From the NCBI GenBank assembly GCA_022559845.1, contig CM040124.1:74175491-74239490 (forward strand): 64,000 nucleotides of DNA. The letters are read 5' to 3'. This DNA is from Amorphophallus konjac (taxonomy: Eukaryota; Streptophyta; Magnoliopsida; Alismatales; Araceae). Positions 52,440 through 64,000 of the stretch are shown piece after piece; the stretch's first letter is position 1, and every line of letters starts with the position of its first letter. The position numbers were made by a program, and so were the translations under genes. Under the pieces are notes generated by a model. It ran no database searches and was not told where the DNA came from. It saw only the letters and a program-made list of their open reading frames with translations.

Positions 52440-54253
52440 TGTAGATTCTAAGAAATCCACTTAGAATAATTAAAAGGAAAAAGAAAATGAATAGAAGAAT
52501 AGGAAAAGAGGGAGAAAAGGGGGGCATGAGAGGATGCTAAGGGGAATGTGATCGCCAGAGACGCGAGGGCCTCAAAGGATATAACAAATAATCAATGGAG
52601 GGATCGCGATATAAATACCTTAAATGCGGGGGAGATTGTGAGTGCACCTTCTCTTTCTATCGGCCGGCCGATGAAGAGAGTTTTCCTTGATTGATTACCC
52701 TTGCAAAATTAACAAACGCCAATAAACAAACATGGATTAGAAACCAAGATGTGTAGCATCAAATCCAAATGTAAATATGGACATAGAAAGCATGGATATG
52801 AACACACCTTATTGGTGTTTGGCCTTTAAAACCCCTATGCAAAAGGGTAGGTAAAAGATGATGTATGATGAAGGTAAAAGATGATGTATGATGAAGAATA
52901 GAGGGAGATGTGCAAGTGTTGCACTAAGGGAGATGTGCTAGAGTGCACAACATGGGAAGATCTCAATATTGAGATAAAAAGAGATAAAATAAAAATATGA
53001 TATGATGCATGCAATTAACTAAAGCAAAAATAAGAGATAGGAGGGTGAAAGCTTAGTGGTTTTCTCCAATTTGGCTTCAAACTAGGATGAAGATCTTCAA
53101 TGGAGGAAGAAGAGGATGTAGAACTCCATGGATGTAGAGGCTTCAAATCTTCAATAGAGGAAGAAGAACTCCATGGATGAAGTTTTTAGGTGCATGGGAG
53201 TCTTCCTCCTTGAGCCTTTGGTCCGGCAGCACCTCCTCTTGAATTGATCTTGATGTTTTTCATAAGGGAGAGAGAGATTCTACTTATAGGGTTGAAATTC
53301 GAAATTAATTTCAAGGGAAATTAGGAAAACATGTTTTAGTGAGATTTGGAATGAGATAAACATTAGGCAAGTGTCCCTTCAACATTGGAAAGTCATAGGA
53401 ACCCTTTCCCAAGTGGAAAAGGAGGTTAAATGAGGAAAGTAAGGGAAATTCAGAATTAATTCCAAGAGAAAACAAGAAAATATGTTTTAGTTGGATTTGG
53501 AAGAGATAAACCTTAGGCAAGTGTCCCTTCAACCTTGGAAAGTCATAGGAACCCTTTCCCAAGTGGAAAAGGAGGTTAAATGAGGAAAGGAAGGGAAATT
53601 CAGAATTAATTCCATAAAAAATTAGAAAACTTAGTTTTGGTAGGATGGAAAGGGGGATCCTTCCTCCAAGTGTCCTTTCAATATTAGGAAGCCATAGGAA
53701 CCCTCTCGCAAGTGAAAAAGGAGTGCAAGTGAGGAAGGGAAGGGGTGCTGATGGAGTTCGGAATTGAACAAGAATTGACGACCTTGGTCAAGGCGTTAAT
53801 TGAAATCACGACTGGGACAAAGGCGTTAATTCACGGATTTAATTTTAGCAATAAAAACTTTCTGTATTTAAAAATGATGAAGAGACGCCTGAGGGAGAGG
53901 CGTTATTTAAAAACACGACCCAAGGAGGGTCGTTAATTCTTATTTTCCTGTTTTGGAAACCAGAAAATTCCAGAAACTGACGCCTTTGCCTCTAGTCGTC
54001 CTTTCTTCAAAACGCGCCTCAGACCAGGCCGTTAATTAAAACACGCCCCACTTCAAGTCGTGAATTTCAAAAAATAGAGAAAACTGCCCAAAAAATCCAG
54101 AAAAATAGAGAAAAATAAGAAGAGGGAAAAAAGGGAGAAATCCAAGAAAATTGGGGAAAATAACTCAAACAAAGTTAATTGGAGGGTCAAATTGGGGCAT
54201 TACAAGGTAATACGAGATGCACTCACAGTAACGTCAATTTTGGCGTGTCTACA
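52440..54253 (-). mobile_element. Solo LTR B' of the element B family
   Basis: 1,814 bp. Read on the minus strand it begins TGTAGACACGCCAAAATTGACG, close to the element B LTR start, and the other end (TGTAGATTCTAAG on the plus strand) corresponds to the B LTR end. Flanks are GAGCT (52435-52439) and GAACT (54254-54258), a 5-bp duplication with one change. The empty site is seen in the other LTR C at about 63310. It contains its own ACGCCT/AGGCGT-type hairpins (53760-54060). Confidence 0.9.
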
Positions 54254-54408
54254 GAACTCTCAATCTCTCTCTTTCTCTTCTTCTCTTCTTCTTTCGCTAA
54301 TCTCTCACTCTCTGCTCTTCTCTTCTCTCTATTTTCTTTCCTCTCTTGTGCTGGATCGACAGCTTCTCTCCTCTATATCGATCCACTTCTTCTGTGGAAG
54401 AAGGCTTG

Positions 54409-54420
54409 TATATATATATA
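54409..54420 (-). promoter_or_regulatory. TATA box of LTR C
   Basis: The minus strand reads TATATATATACA, next to a (CTG)n run. The second LTR has the same arrangement at about 63466-63475. Confidence 0.65.
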
Positions 54421-54624
54421 GCAGCAGCAGCAGCAGCAGGCACACTGGGCGCGTGTGGCTTCCACATTTTCTGCCCTAAAAATTAGGACCACGTGGCAGC
54501 ATCCTGGTATCTCGTCCATCCTTGGATCACGAGCCAGGCACCTCGGATCACGTGCCCTTCATTAGCCTCTTCAGTCCCTGTCAGACAGATGAAACGAAGT
54601 CATCAGTTCTAAGTATATGCATTG

Positions 54625-56995
54625 CATTGTATAGACTTTGCTGTGAAGGCGAAAGCAATGTAAAGTGTGCACAACGCAGTGTATAGACTTAATGAATATA
54701 AAGGCTTCATAAGAAGGAATGCAGTGTACAGACTTAGTGAATGTATAGGCTTCATAAAAGGAATCCAGTGTACAGACTTGCCCAAAGTATAGACTTCATA
54801 TGAGGAGGCAACGGCTGTACATACTTCCTAGCAGCCGCTGTACAGACTCAAAGTGAAGCCCGATGCCAATGTATAGACTTTATTGAAGACACTGGACTCG
54901 AGTGCAGACTTTACAACTAATGAATGCAATGCAGACAATGGTTGTATAGACTTTAAATCCCAAAGGCAATGTATAGACATTGGACTGTACAGACTTTGTG
55001 ATGCTTGTATGCAATGTAGAGACTTCGCTGAATGAGAATGCAATGCAGAGACTTCATGTTATGAAGCAAAGGATACACTTAGCTGAAGACTGCTAGTCGA
55101 CATATAGACTTGGCATCAAAGCTAGTGTATAGACTTTATGCGTGAAGCAGCACAAGGAATAAGTGTGTACATTGAGAACCAATGTATAGACGTTATGAAT
55201 CAGATCTGAAGCAGTGTATGGAGTTGCTATAGTGTAAAGCAATGTTCAGACTTCAGATGAGAAGGGACTCGCTGTACATACTTGTTGAGGCTCAAGCAGT
55301 GTACAAACTTTGAAGCACAAAGGTAATGTACAGACTTGTTGATGCGAAGCCACTGTATAGACTTTGAAGAGTTGAACCCAATGTATAGACTTCACGCTAT
55401 ACAGACTTTAGGCTTTGAACGTGTGAGCTGTAAGCAATGTACAGACTCAGCGATGTATAGACTTGGCCAGCAAAACGTAGGGAAAGGTATGAGTGTATAG
55501 ACTTGGCCAAGCGTAGGAAAAGCCCCCCAATGTATAGACTTGATCATCCAGCATTGTATAGGCTTTCAATGTGAAGACCAATGTATAGACTTTGGATTTC
55601 ACTGTGGATGTACAGACTTTAGGGACATGAAGCGAGTCAGTGTACAGACTTCGTTGTACACACTTGTGAAGTTGAATGCAAGACAAGGCTGTACAGACTT
55701 GATGAATAATGCAAGTTAGACGAATGTATAGACATGTATTCATTAAGTAAATGGATGTACAGACTTTGTTCATGACGCATGCAAGCAACCCAATGTACAG
55801 ACTTGATCAAGGCACAGGCGTTTGAGTGTATAGACTTCAAAGTGAAAGACGGTAAAGCCAACAGTGTATAGACTTCAAGAGAAACGACGGTAAAGCTACC
55901 GATGTATAGACTTGAAGGGAAACATAGGTGAAGCTTCCAATGTACAGACTTGGAAGAACACTGTTGGATGTACAGACTTGGTTGAACACTATTGAATGTG
56001 TAGACTTGATCAAGAGTCCAATGTGCAGACATGCCACCTGACCAATGTATAGACTTGGTGGTCGTGAGACGGTGGCCAAGACACTGTACGGACGGATGTA
56101 TAGACTTCGCCTAAACACTGTCCGATGTACAGGCTTTAGTCTGAAGCATTGTATGGACTTGTAAGAGACGCACAAAGAGACGCTGAAGTCTATATAGACT
56201 TTAGAGATCAAGACGCTAAGGAAGACGGACAATGTACAGACTTGCTGTAACATTCTGATGTACAGACTTCATGAAACTCTAGACACTGAATGCTGTACAG
56301 ACTTAGCCCATGCAATGAGACGCTAAATGAGACGGTGAATGAGACGCTGGACTCTGTACAGACTTTGCCCAATGCCTGAGACGCTAACAAAGATGGACGA
56401 TGTTCAGACTTGCTGAAAGACCGATGTACAGACTTTGCCCAAATGCATGAGACGCTAACTAAGACGCTGGACTCTGTACAGACTTGAGCGATGTATGGGC
56501 TTAGCTTCGTGCAAGCTACAGTCCAATGTATGGACTTTGAAGTTCAACTGGTGAGTGTACAGACTTCACCAATGAGACGCTCATTGTACAGACTTTGCCT
56601 TAGACTCTAAGTGAGACAGACAGTGTATAGACTTAGCCAATGCACTGTGGATGTATGGACTTTGACGCCTGCATGCTATGGAATGTACACACTTGGTGAC
56701 TTCACATGTTGTGCAATGTGCAATCAGTGTATGGACTTGTCGTGCCTACACATGGCGTTGTACACACTTGCTGCCTGATGCTCATGTGCAGACTTTGATG
56801 CCCAACAACGATGTACCTGATGCTAATGTGCAGACTTTGATGCCCAACAGCGATGTATAGACTTTGAGAGCGTACGCTAAATGAGACGGTGGCTGAGACA
56901 ATGGACTTATAGAGTTGACGCTGCAGACTTGAGAATGCTCTCACAGCGTTGACGCTGCACGAGACACAAGACAGACAGATAGTGTATAGACTTGT
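54625..56995 (-). repeat. U3 array of about 70 copies of AAGTCTATACA / AAGTCTGTACA
   Basis: On the plus strand the motif is TGTATAGACTT or TGTACAGACTT, with occasional one- or two-base variants, repeated on average every 33 bp or so. Spacers differ in length and sequence. The copies lie on the 5' side of the TATA box of element C and are repeated in the second LTR from 63679 to the window end. Confidence 0.93.
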
Positions 56996-57317
56996 ACTCT
57001 GGGGGTGTCGACCCATCTGAGAAGGGGGTCGACCCACTGCTGTTCAGACTATGTAGAGACATGCAGAGACATGATATCTGACAGAATGCAATGCATATAT
57101 ATAAAGAACAAATGCCATCAATGCTAAACATCATCATTCATGTTGCTATCATATGCAGAATGCTCAAGGATAAGAATGCACAGAAATGCACTTACTTTGT
57201 TGCAATCATCAAAACACAATATCATTTATGCACTCACTGTGTTGCTGTCATCAAAATAAAATAGCATTGCTATCATCAAAATAACATAGCACATGCTTGT
57301 GCCTAAGGGGCACAACA

Positions 57318-57331
57318 TTCTCCCCCTTTTT
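57318..57331 (-). promoter_or_regulatory. Polypurine tract of element C, one of several copies
   Basis: The minus strand reads AAAAAGGGGGAGAA directly before the LTR start. Further GGGGGAG cores on the same strand lie near 57376, 57462, 57502, 57513, 58107 and 58712. Multiplied polypurine motifs upstream of the 3' LTR are a known Sirevirus trait. Confidence 0.85.
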
Positions 57332-59672
57332 GATGATGGCAACACAATGTGACAGTGAGTCACACAAAAAGTTTTCTCCCCCTTTGACATGATCAAAAAG
57401 AGAAAAACAGTAAAAACATGAGTGCAAAGTGCATTATGCATGCAAATTCCTCTAGAACATTCTCCCCCTGACTGTAAGACTCTCCCTGAACTGGTTCTCC
57501 CCCTAAATAATTGCTCCCCCTTTGAGAAGGTATATGAACAGATAAGCAAAGGTAGAGAAGGTAGGAGGGTCACTAGATAATAGCTGAATCAGAGGTTCAG
57601 AAAATAAGCATGATTATAAACAACAGTTAAAGTATAAGAGTCAGCAACATACAACTTTCAAAATTCAGGTTTAACAGTGATAAATCTAGAGTAAAACACC
57701 TGACCCTTGAAAAAGAGTTTATAGACTCCATTTATAGCAATGAATCTAGGGCACATGGTATTAATAGATAAGTCTAAAATAATACCCTTTTGTGATTAAA
57801 CATTGAATTTCAGGAAAGGCAACTTGAATATGTATTAAGAAAAATAATTTTCACTCATTGACTTTTGATTTCAAAGGGTTACAGCAGTTTGATTTTCATT
57901 TTTCAATTTCTGAACCTGAACTAAGTGAATAGACCAGTGGCATTTATGCTGTTGACATTAGGTGTACACCTTGATCAGAGACAGGTACCCCCAGTTATTA
58001 GGCATAAACTACTAGATCTATTTAAGATCAAGACCTACAAGGAACAATCTTCACCTTTGACATTAAGGGCACACCTTGATCAGAGGCCAGTACCCCCAGT
58101 TACTTGGTGAGGACTCCCCCTATAGATTTGACCCTATGAACAGAGATAGTCTAAAGCACCTCATGACATATGAAATCTCCTGCTTCTTTGGAGAAGTTCA
58201 CAGTTTCTCAGTGCAATCAGCCATTGCTCTATCACAATGTTCAGTTCTTTACATTTATGATCTTATTTACTGTTGCCCTTAATTCTTTTAGAGTGATTGT
58301 TTGAAAAACATTACACACTCTTGTTCACCTGTTCTAGACATTTCCAGTTCAACACATTTAGGCATTAAAAAAACTTTTTCTATTTTAGCCATGAGACAAA
58401 GATTAAGAGCTATAAAAGTTTTCTTTTATCTCAAATTCTGAAGTGCAGACACTTAACTCTTCAATTTATAAAGGTTAAACCTTTAATTCCTTTCAATTTG
58501 TAAGAGTGATTCTTATAAGTGAACACTTGCAATAATCACAACTCAATATACTAAACCAGAAATAATTGTTGTTGCTCAGTGAAAATGATGGGGAAAAGAT
58601 AGCAATAAACATTATGGTTCAATGAGCAACTGATGTCAAAGAATATGAATCATTTGAATGAGAACACTGAGAAGTGAATAGGATTCAATGAATTGAATAG
58701 AACTCTCAGCTCCCCCTGACATCATGATGCAAGAGATAAGCTATGCAACATACTGTCCTACATGCAGACTATGCACCAAGGATACATGAGACAAGTATGC
58801 AATCAATTCAGGTTTATGCATCCAAGTTATAAACATTTTTATCCTTTTTCAAATTTTTCAACATATGATGCAGTGCACTGTTCTACATGAAGACAGGACC
58901 CATGGTACTCGGCGGAGAACCTGGTCTCAAAGACCATCTCACACATGGTAGAAACCTCCGGGCAGATTTCCTTGCCTTTTAGTAACATACCATTTGATAT
59001 ACCAAGGTTAAGCAAATGATAATGTAGTGCAAAGCAGCCCTATTATGCATTGAAAAACATGCAGTCTACGACAATAGGCAAATGACAGTCATGCAAATCA
59101 GTCCTTTATGTATTGATCAATTTCATTGACAGTCATACAGATGATATATGCAAGTACTAGACACATGCATTGACTGTATGCACTAACTAACCCATTCAAG
59201 CTCAGTCCAAGTATGTAATCAAGCATGCAATGCATTGACACAAGACACATGCATTGACTCTATACACTGAAGAACTATTCACAATCAGCAAGTTATGCAT
59301 TCAACAACAAGCATGCAGTCCATTGACACAAGGTTCATATAAAGCATCGACTGTAAAAATGATTGTGCAGAGCATCTAACAGCCCATTTATTCAGTGCAA
59401 TAATCAGTGAGAGAAGAGCATCAGATATATGCAAAGTAAAATTCAGTAGCTGAGTCTGGAATGCAGACTGATCAGCTAGACATGAAGAGATCATCAACAA
59501 TCAATCAAGCAAATCAATATGAAACTCACAATTTTCATGCTCACAATATCAGATAATGGAATTTAAAGTAAAGTTCAGAACTGACCTGAATTGTAGTATC
59601 CTGGGGTTTTCTTGTTGAGTGCCTTGGTTAACCCCTTTTATTCATTTCCAAGGCACACCTGCAACAACTGGA
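57332..59672 (-). other. Non-coding internal region of element C (where pol would be)
   Basis: 2.3 kb without a pol signature or a long frame. It contains the extra polypurine copies and a duplicated segment around CACCTTGATCAGAG (57968, 58072). Confidence 0.75.
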
Positions 59673-62264
59673 TTATTTTGATCCTGCAGGAACCCAAGCT
59701 GCCTTGGGTCCTGTATGAGCCCTAACATGTGTTCTAAACAATCTTTTAGCAACATGATCATCATATTCCATCAGTTTACACTCAAACATTGAATGTCCAG
59801 TTTTTCCACAATAATAACATGAAGCCACAGAATTTTTGTTTTTATTCTTCATGTTAGCAGAAACATGATGCCCATGTGCATGCATATGAGTATGAAAATT
59901 ATGTGTATGAGCATGAGTATTTTTTTTATTGACATGAAAATTTTTCTTTCCATGCTCAGCCAGCCGACAGTTGGCAGCTTTGTGGCCTAGCTTACCACAT
60001 TCAAAACATGCAAAGTTTTTCTTTTTATCTCTCAAGTTATTTCTAGCAGAATCATAGAAAGCAGGGAATTTGACAGATTTAGAGTTTAATCTATTTCCCT
60101 GAGCATGCCAGCAATCTTTGATTGCATGCCCATACTTACCACATTCAAAGCATTTAAGATGCTTGCTTCTTGATTCATTTTTACCCCAATGATTTCCTGA
60201 CCAGCACTCATTAGCCTTATGCCCAGGCTTGTTGCAAGTGAAACAAATGATATGCTGGCCTGAAATAGATCTATATCTATATGGGTTATGAGCATGTGTG
60301 AAAGATCTAGGATTCACATTGTTATCTTCTTTCAGTTTAAAACATGCATTCATTACATGACCACGCCTACCACAATAATAGCATGAAGCATTAGATTTCC
60401 TGAAGGCATGGTTTCTTCTAGATAGATTCCTAGAATGCGTTGTTTTATTTGTATGCTCATCCTCTTTTAATATTCTGTAATCATCCATGATATGCCCATG
60501 CTTACCACAGTAATAGCAAGAAGTATCAGATTTCCTAGGGGCATGGTTTCTATCAGATGAATTCACAGATGCATGTGAATGAGTACAAGAAGCATGAGCA
60601 TTTTGCATGGACCCATCAGATTCAGCAGAGCTAACAAATTTCAGAGTATAACCAGAATTATTCTTTGCCCTTTTTGTTTGACTCTTTCTTTTCAATTTCT
60701 GATTATCCTCAACAGGTTTTGTTTGCTTTTTAATTTTCTGAGCTTTAAACTGAAAGACAGATTTTGAAGGTGACTTCTGATTTTCATTTTGTTTTGGGGA
60801 TTACCTTGAAGTACCAGCTACATCAGTGCTTTGGACAAAAGTGGTATATAGCTGGTTTTTAGTGATTTTCTTAACATCAGAACAGCAATTTGTTCCCCCT
60901 TCTGAGTTATCATCATTCCTCTTCCCAACAGTTTTCATTTTTCCTTTAATCTTGGCAGACTCAATAGCTGAATTTTTCAGATTATGAATTTTATCTTCCA
61001 AGCTAGCAATGTGAAGTTCATAACTGGCTATCTCCTGTTCACTGCAGTTTACACATTCGCTTAGAACTTGGTTAGCAGTTTTATACTTCTCAATTTCTTG
61101 TTCTAGACTGTTCAACATTTCTGATTCTTCATTACAAACAGCTTTTCCCTTTTCGGTAGTGAGAAGTTTTTCAGATAGTCCAGTATTTAACCATTTCAGT
61201 TTCTCAACTTCAGCTTTTAATTCAGTGTTTTCTTCCTCAAGATTTTTATCCTGAATTTCATTATTAGCACATCTCTCTCTTCCAGACATGTGCTCCAATT
61301 TTTCAATCAGTTCATCTTCTCTTTCTTCTGCTTTAATTTTCTCAGCGAGCAGGTTTTTGTGATCATCTTTAAGTGAGGCAATTTGTTTATTTAGCCATTC
61401 ATTCTCACTAAAGATATCTTCATTACGTTCTCTTAAAGCTGAGCATATTTTACAGTTTGATTTAGCAGAAGAGGACTGTGAAACCTCCTCATTGATTTCA
61501 TTCATTCTGACTATAAGAGTTTTATTTTTCTTTTGAAGATCTTCATTCTCCAATTTCAGTTTGTCCATTCCAATATTAACTTCAGTGAGTATTTGCATGC
61601 CTTTTAGATGCTCCTTTTTCTTATCATTCAACTGATTCTCTATTTCTGACATTTTATCCAACCATGTTTATTTTTCAATTTTTAGAGAATCATTTTGTTT
61701 CTTAAGATTCTGAACATCTAGCATGCAAGCATCATAAGACTTTTTCATATTTGGACAGTTTTCACAGGAATCTTTCAGATTTATTCTATCACATTTCTTT
61801 TTCAATTTTTTATTTTCAGATTTCAATTTCTTGGAAACTTCTAACAAGTTTTCATACATCTCTATCAATTCATCGAAAGAGTATCCTTCTGATTCAGAGC
61901 TTACCTCGGATGAAGTTTCATCATCAGCATTTCTACGATCAGCCATTAAGCACTTGCTGTTATTCCTGATTAGCTTCAGTTTATCCAAAATGTCTTTGGC
62001 AGACCTGCAAGAAGAAATGCATTCAATTAGAGATCTATCAATTGATTCTTTTAATAAAACTACAGCTCTATTATTGACAGAGTCTTTCAGCTTATCCTTC
62101 TTGGTCCATTTAGATTTATCCTTCGACAGTTTGTATGGACCATGAGTTATTACCTTCCACAAATCAGGATCGGTTGTGTTTACATACCGATGCAACTTTT
62201 CCAGCCATGGGCTAAGGTCATCACCTCTGTATATCGGAGGATGAGCCATCAGAACAGATGACAA
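59673..62264 (-). pseudogene. gag of element C with six zinc knuckles; two in-frame stops
   Basis: One reading frame runs from ATG 62264 to a stop at 59673, interrupted only by TAA at 61668-61670 and TAA at 60801-60803. The first part (198 codons) is a UBN2-type gag (PPIYRGDDLSPWLEKLHRY; SAKDILDKLKLI). The middle part (286 codons) is almost entirely coiled coil rich in Glu, Lys and Asn. The last part (340 codons from 60695) carries six CCHC-type knuckles: CYYCGKHGHIMDDY (final Cys lost), CYYCGRRGHVMNAC, CFTCNKPGHKANEC, CFECGKYGHAIKDC, CFECGKLGHKAANC and CYYCGKTGHSMFEC. It is separated by His/Asn-rich linkers and ends AAWVPAGSK. Two knuckles at most are usual in this family. Confidence 0.88.
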
Positions 62265-62519
62265 GCAGACTCAAGGCACGAAGCAATCGACAACAAAGCA
62301 CCACAACCAGATAAGCAAGGCAAGGAACTAACTCAGTAAAACTTAATACAGAACACAAGAAGTACACTTATAAAATGCACCAAACAGAAATGCACTAAAC
62401 CAGATGATCAACGTAAAGCACTAAGACAATAAATCAAAATATGATTTCAAAAGACCCACTCTGAAATGCACCAACAATTAGCAGGATCCTCTGCAGATTG
62501 TTAGATCTGTTCAGTCAGA
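62265..62519 (-). other. Leader of element C
   Basis: 255 nt between primer site and gag ATG, A-rich on the plus strand. No further structure seen. Confidence 0.6.
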
Positions 62520-62536
62520 GACCCGCTCTGATACCA
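62520..62536 (-). promoter_or_regulatory. Primer-binding site of element C (initiator Met tRNA)
   Basis: The minus strand reads TGGTATCAGAGCGGGTC two bases inside the LTR, an exact TGGTATCAGAGC site. Confidence 0.95.
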
Positions 62537-62538
62537 AG

Positions 62539-64000
62539 TGTTGGGTTCGGTGCAGCATTCAGAGGGGGGGTGAATGAATATAGCCCTTTAAAAATCTTTC
62601 ACCCAATTAAAATATGATGCTCACTAAAGTTACTAGTTCGCAAACTAGACAAGCTTAAAAGCTAATGGGCAGATGCGGAACTAAACAAACACACAGTAAG
62701 ATCACTAGAGTGCTAACAAGACAGATTTAGACAAAGTATAGCTCAATTAGAATTTCGCTCTCTTGACAAATTAAAATACTCTAAGAAGACTAATTAACTC
62801 TTCTGCTCAACCAGAAGCCAAACACATGGAGCGCCCCTATGCATTCATCTAGCGGAAGCACAATAGAACAAAACAAACCACAATGCACAAGGGGTTTTTA
62901 GGTGGTTCGGTCCAGCAGACCTACATCCACCCCACACTCAAACCGAGTGTGGATTCCGCTGACTCACAGCTTGAATAGCTGGGCATCACAGCTTGCCATA
63001 CAACCGCTGGACAACACAGCTTGTCGTCCGAGGAATCCTCCTCGCCCCGCTGAGCAACACAGCTTGCTGTCCAGTGGAATCCTCCACTGCAAACCGCTGG
63101 GCAATACAGCTTAGCCGTCCAGAGGCAGCACCTCTGCAATCTGCTGACTAACAGCATGAAGAAAGATGTAAAAGATAAAATAAAGGACATGAAATAGCAG
63201 CAACAGAAAGCTGAAACAATGAAGCACAAATATAGCTCTATAAGGAGCAGCTCTAGCTTGGATTCGATCCAAAAGCCAGACAACCTCAAACTCTCTCTCT
63301 TTCTCAACTCGAGCTCTCAATCTCTCTCTTGCTCTTCTTCTCTTCTTCTTTCGCTAATCTCTCACTCTCTGCTCTTCTCTTCTCTCTATTTTCTTTCCTC
63401 TCTTGTGCTGGATCGACAGCTTCTCTCCTCTATATCGATCCACTTCTTCTGTGGAAGAAGGCTTGTATATATATAGCAGCAGCAGCAGTAGGCACACTGG
63501 GCGCATGTGGCTTCCACATTTCTTGCCCTAAAAATTCGGACCACGTGGCAGCATCCTGGTATCTCGTCCATCCTTGGATCACGAGCCAAGCACCTCGGAT
63601 CACGTGCCCTTCATTAGCCTATTCAGTCCCTGTCAGACAGATGAAACGAAGTCATCAGTTCTAAGTATATGTATTGCATTGTATAGACTTTGCTGTGAAG
63701 GCGAAAGCAATGTAAAGTGTGCACAACGCAGTGTATAGACTTAATGAATATAAAGGCTTCATAAGAAGGAATGCAGTGTACAGACTTAGTGAATGTATAG
63801 GCTTCATAAAAGGAATCCAGTGTACAGACTTGCCCAAAGTATAGACTTCATATGAGGAGGCAACGGCTGTACATACTTCCTAGCAGCCGCTGTACAGACT
63901 CAAAGTGAAGCCCGATGCCAATGTATAGACTTTACTGAAGACACTGGACTCGAGTGCAGACTTTACAACTAATGAATGCAATGCAGTGCAGACATTGGTT
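62539..64000 (-). repeat. 5' LTR of element C (partial, runs off the window)
   Basis: Aligns with 51663 onward and lacks the B' insertion. It includes the CAGCTTG repeats, the TATA/(CTG)n segment and the first ten or so U3 motifs, in the same order as in the other LTR. Confidence 0.93.

Larger units (their letters stand above)
51663..57317 (-). repeat. 3' LTR of element C, interrupted by solo LTR B'
   Basis: TGTTGGGTTCGG...GGCACAACA. Without B' it is about 3.84 kb, very long for a Copia LTR. On the minus strand the order is U3 with a long motif array (about 57000-54625), TATA (54420-54409), then an R/U5 side with CAGCTTG repeats. At 62539 the same sequence continues without B'. Confidence 0.9.
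51663..64000 (-). mobile_element. Element C: pol-less Sirevirus-like element, right end beyond window
   Basis: Two LTR copies in the same order (51663-57317 and 62539 onward) enclose a 5.2-kb internal region. It has a primer site at 62520-62536, a gag-only coding region (62264-59673) and polypurine motifs at the 57318 end. No protease, integrase, RT or RNase H is present. The LTR copies differ by about 2% over the first 770 bp by eye. It must rely on a related autonomous element. Confidence 0.88.

Noticed and set aside
54625..56995. CRISPR array or satellite DNA made of the TGTATAGACTT motif
   Set aside because: The motif is short and degenerate, and spacing is irregular. It lies inside an LTR and recurs in the partner LTR.
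62520..62536. Host tRNA gene
   Set aside because: Only the 3'-end complement of initiator Met tRNA is present, next to an LTR; it is a primer site.

Overview
The window is nuclear DNA of a flowering plant. The evidence is a spliced single-copy plant gene (BLOS1, a BLOC-1 subunit 1 / GCN5L1 homologue), initiator-Met-tRNA-primed Copia retrotransposons including Sirevirus-like elements, a MULE-type MITE with a 9-bp target duplication, and a tRNA-derived SINE. I cannot name the species.

Layout. (1) 1-912: the last two exons of an unidentified plus-strand gene. (2) 1008-12067: BLOS1 on the minus strand, three coding exons giving 124 aa, convergent with the first gene (96 bp between stop codons). 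Its first intron is 10.5 kb and holds a SINE (2108-2392), a complete Copia element with apparently identical LTRs and one uninterrupted gag-pol frame (2524-8540), and a MULE-MITE (9794-10073). (3) 12068-13635: intergenic. (4) 13636-about 41600: an old Sirevirus-type Copia element (element A, plus strand). A 1.75-kb solo LTR sits in its 5' LTR, and a 17-kb composite (element B) sits inside its pol gene between a perfect ATGAT duplication. (5) 41604-43610: unclassified GC-rich DNA with two families of short tandem repeats. (6) 43611-44789: an LTR fragment (E) interrupted by a degenerate minus-strand Copia element (D, 44790-51662). D is in turn interrupted by a minus-strand, pol-less Sirevirus-like element (C, 51663 to beyond the window). 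The 3' LTR of C carries a solo LTR (B') of the element B family. Nesting gives the order A before B, and E before D before C before B'.

The most unusual material is in the non-autonomous elements. Element B has the form LTR-internal-LTR-internal-LTR, encodes a proline-rich repetitive frame but no pol, and is packed with short perfect inverted repeats. Several of these share the pattern ACG(A/C)CC...GG(T/G)CGT, with arms that change together between copies. Element C has a roughly 3.8-kb LTR whose presumed U3 carries about 70 copies of an 11-bp motif (AAGTCTATACA or AAGTCTGTACA, minus strand), and a gag with six zinc knuckles. The young Copia element lacks a tRNA primer site next to its LTR. 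Instead it has 14 nt there that are perfectly complementary to a segment of its own LTR.

Only BLOS1 and the gene at the left edge look like host genes. Most stop codons in the old elements fit C-to-T or G-to-A change of Gln, Arg or Trp codons, as expected for methylated, silenced DNA. All calls were made by eye; no database search or folding program was run.
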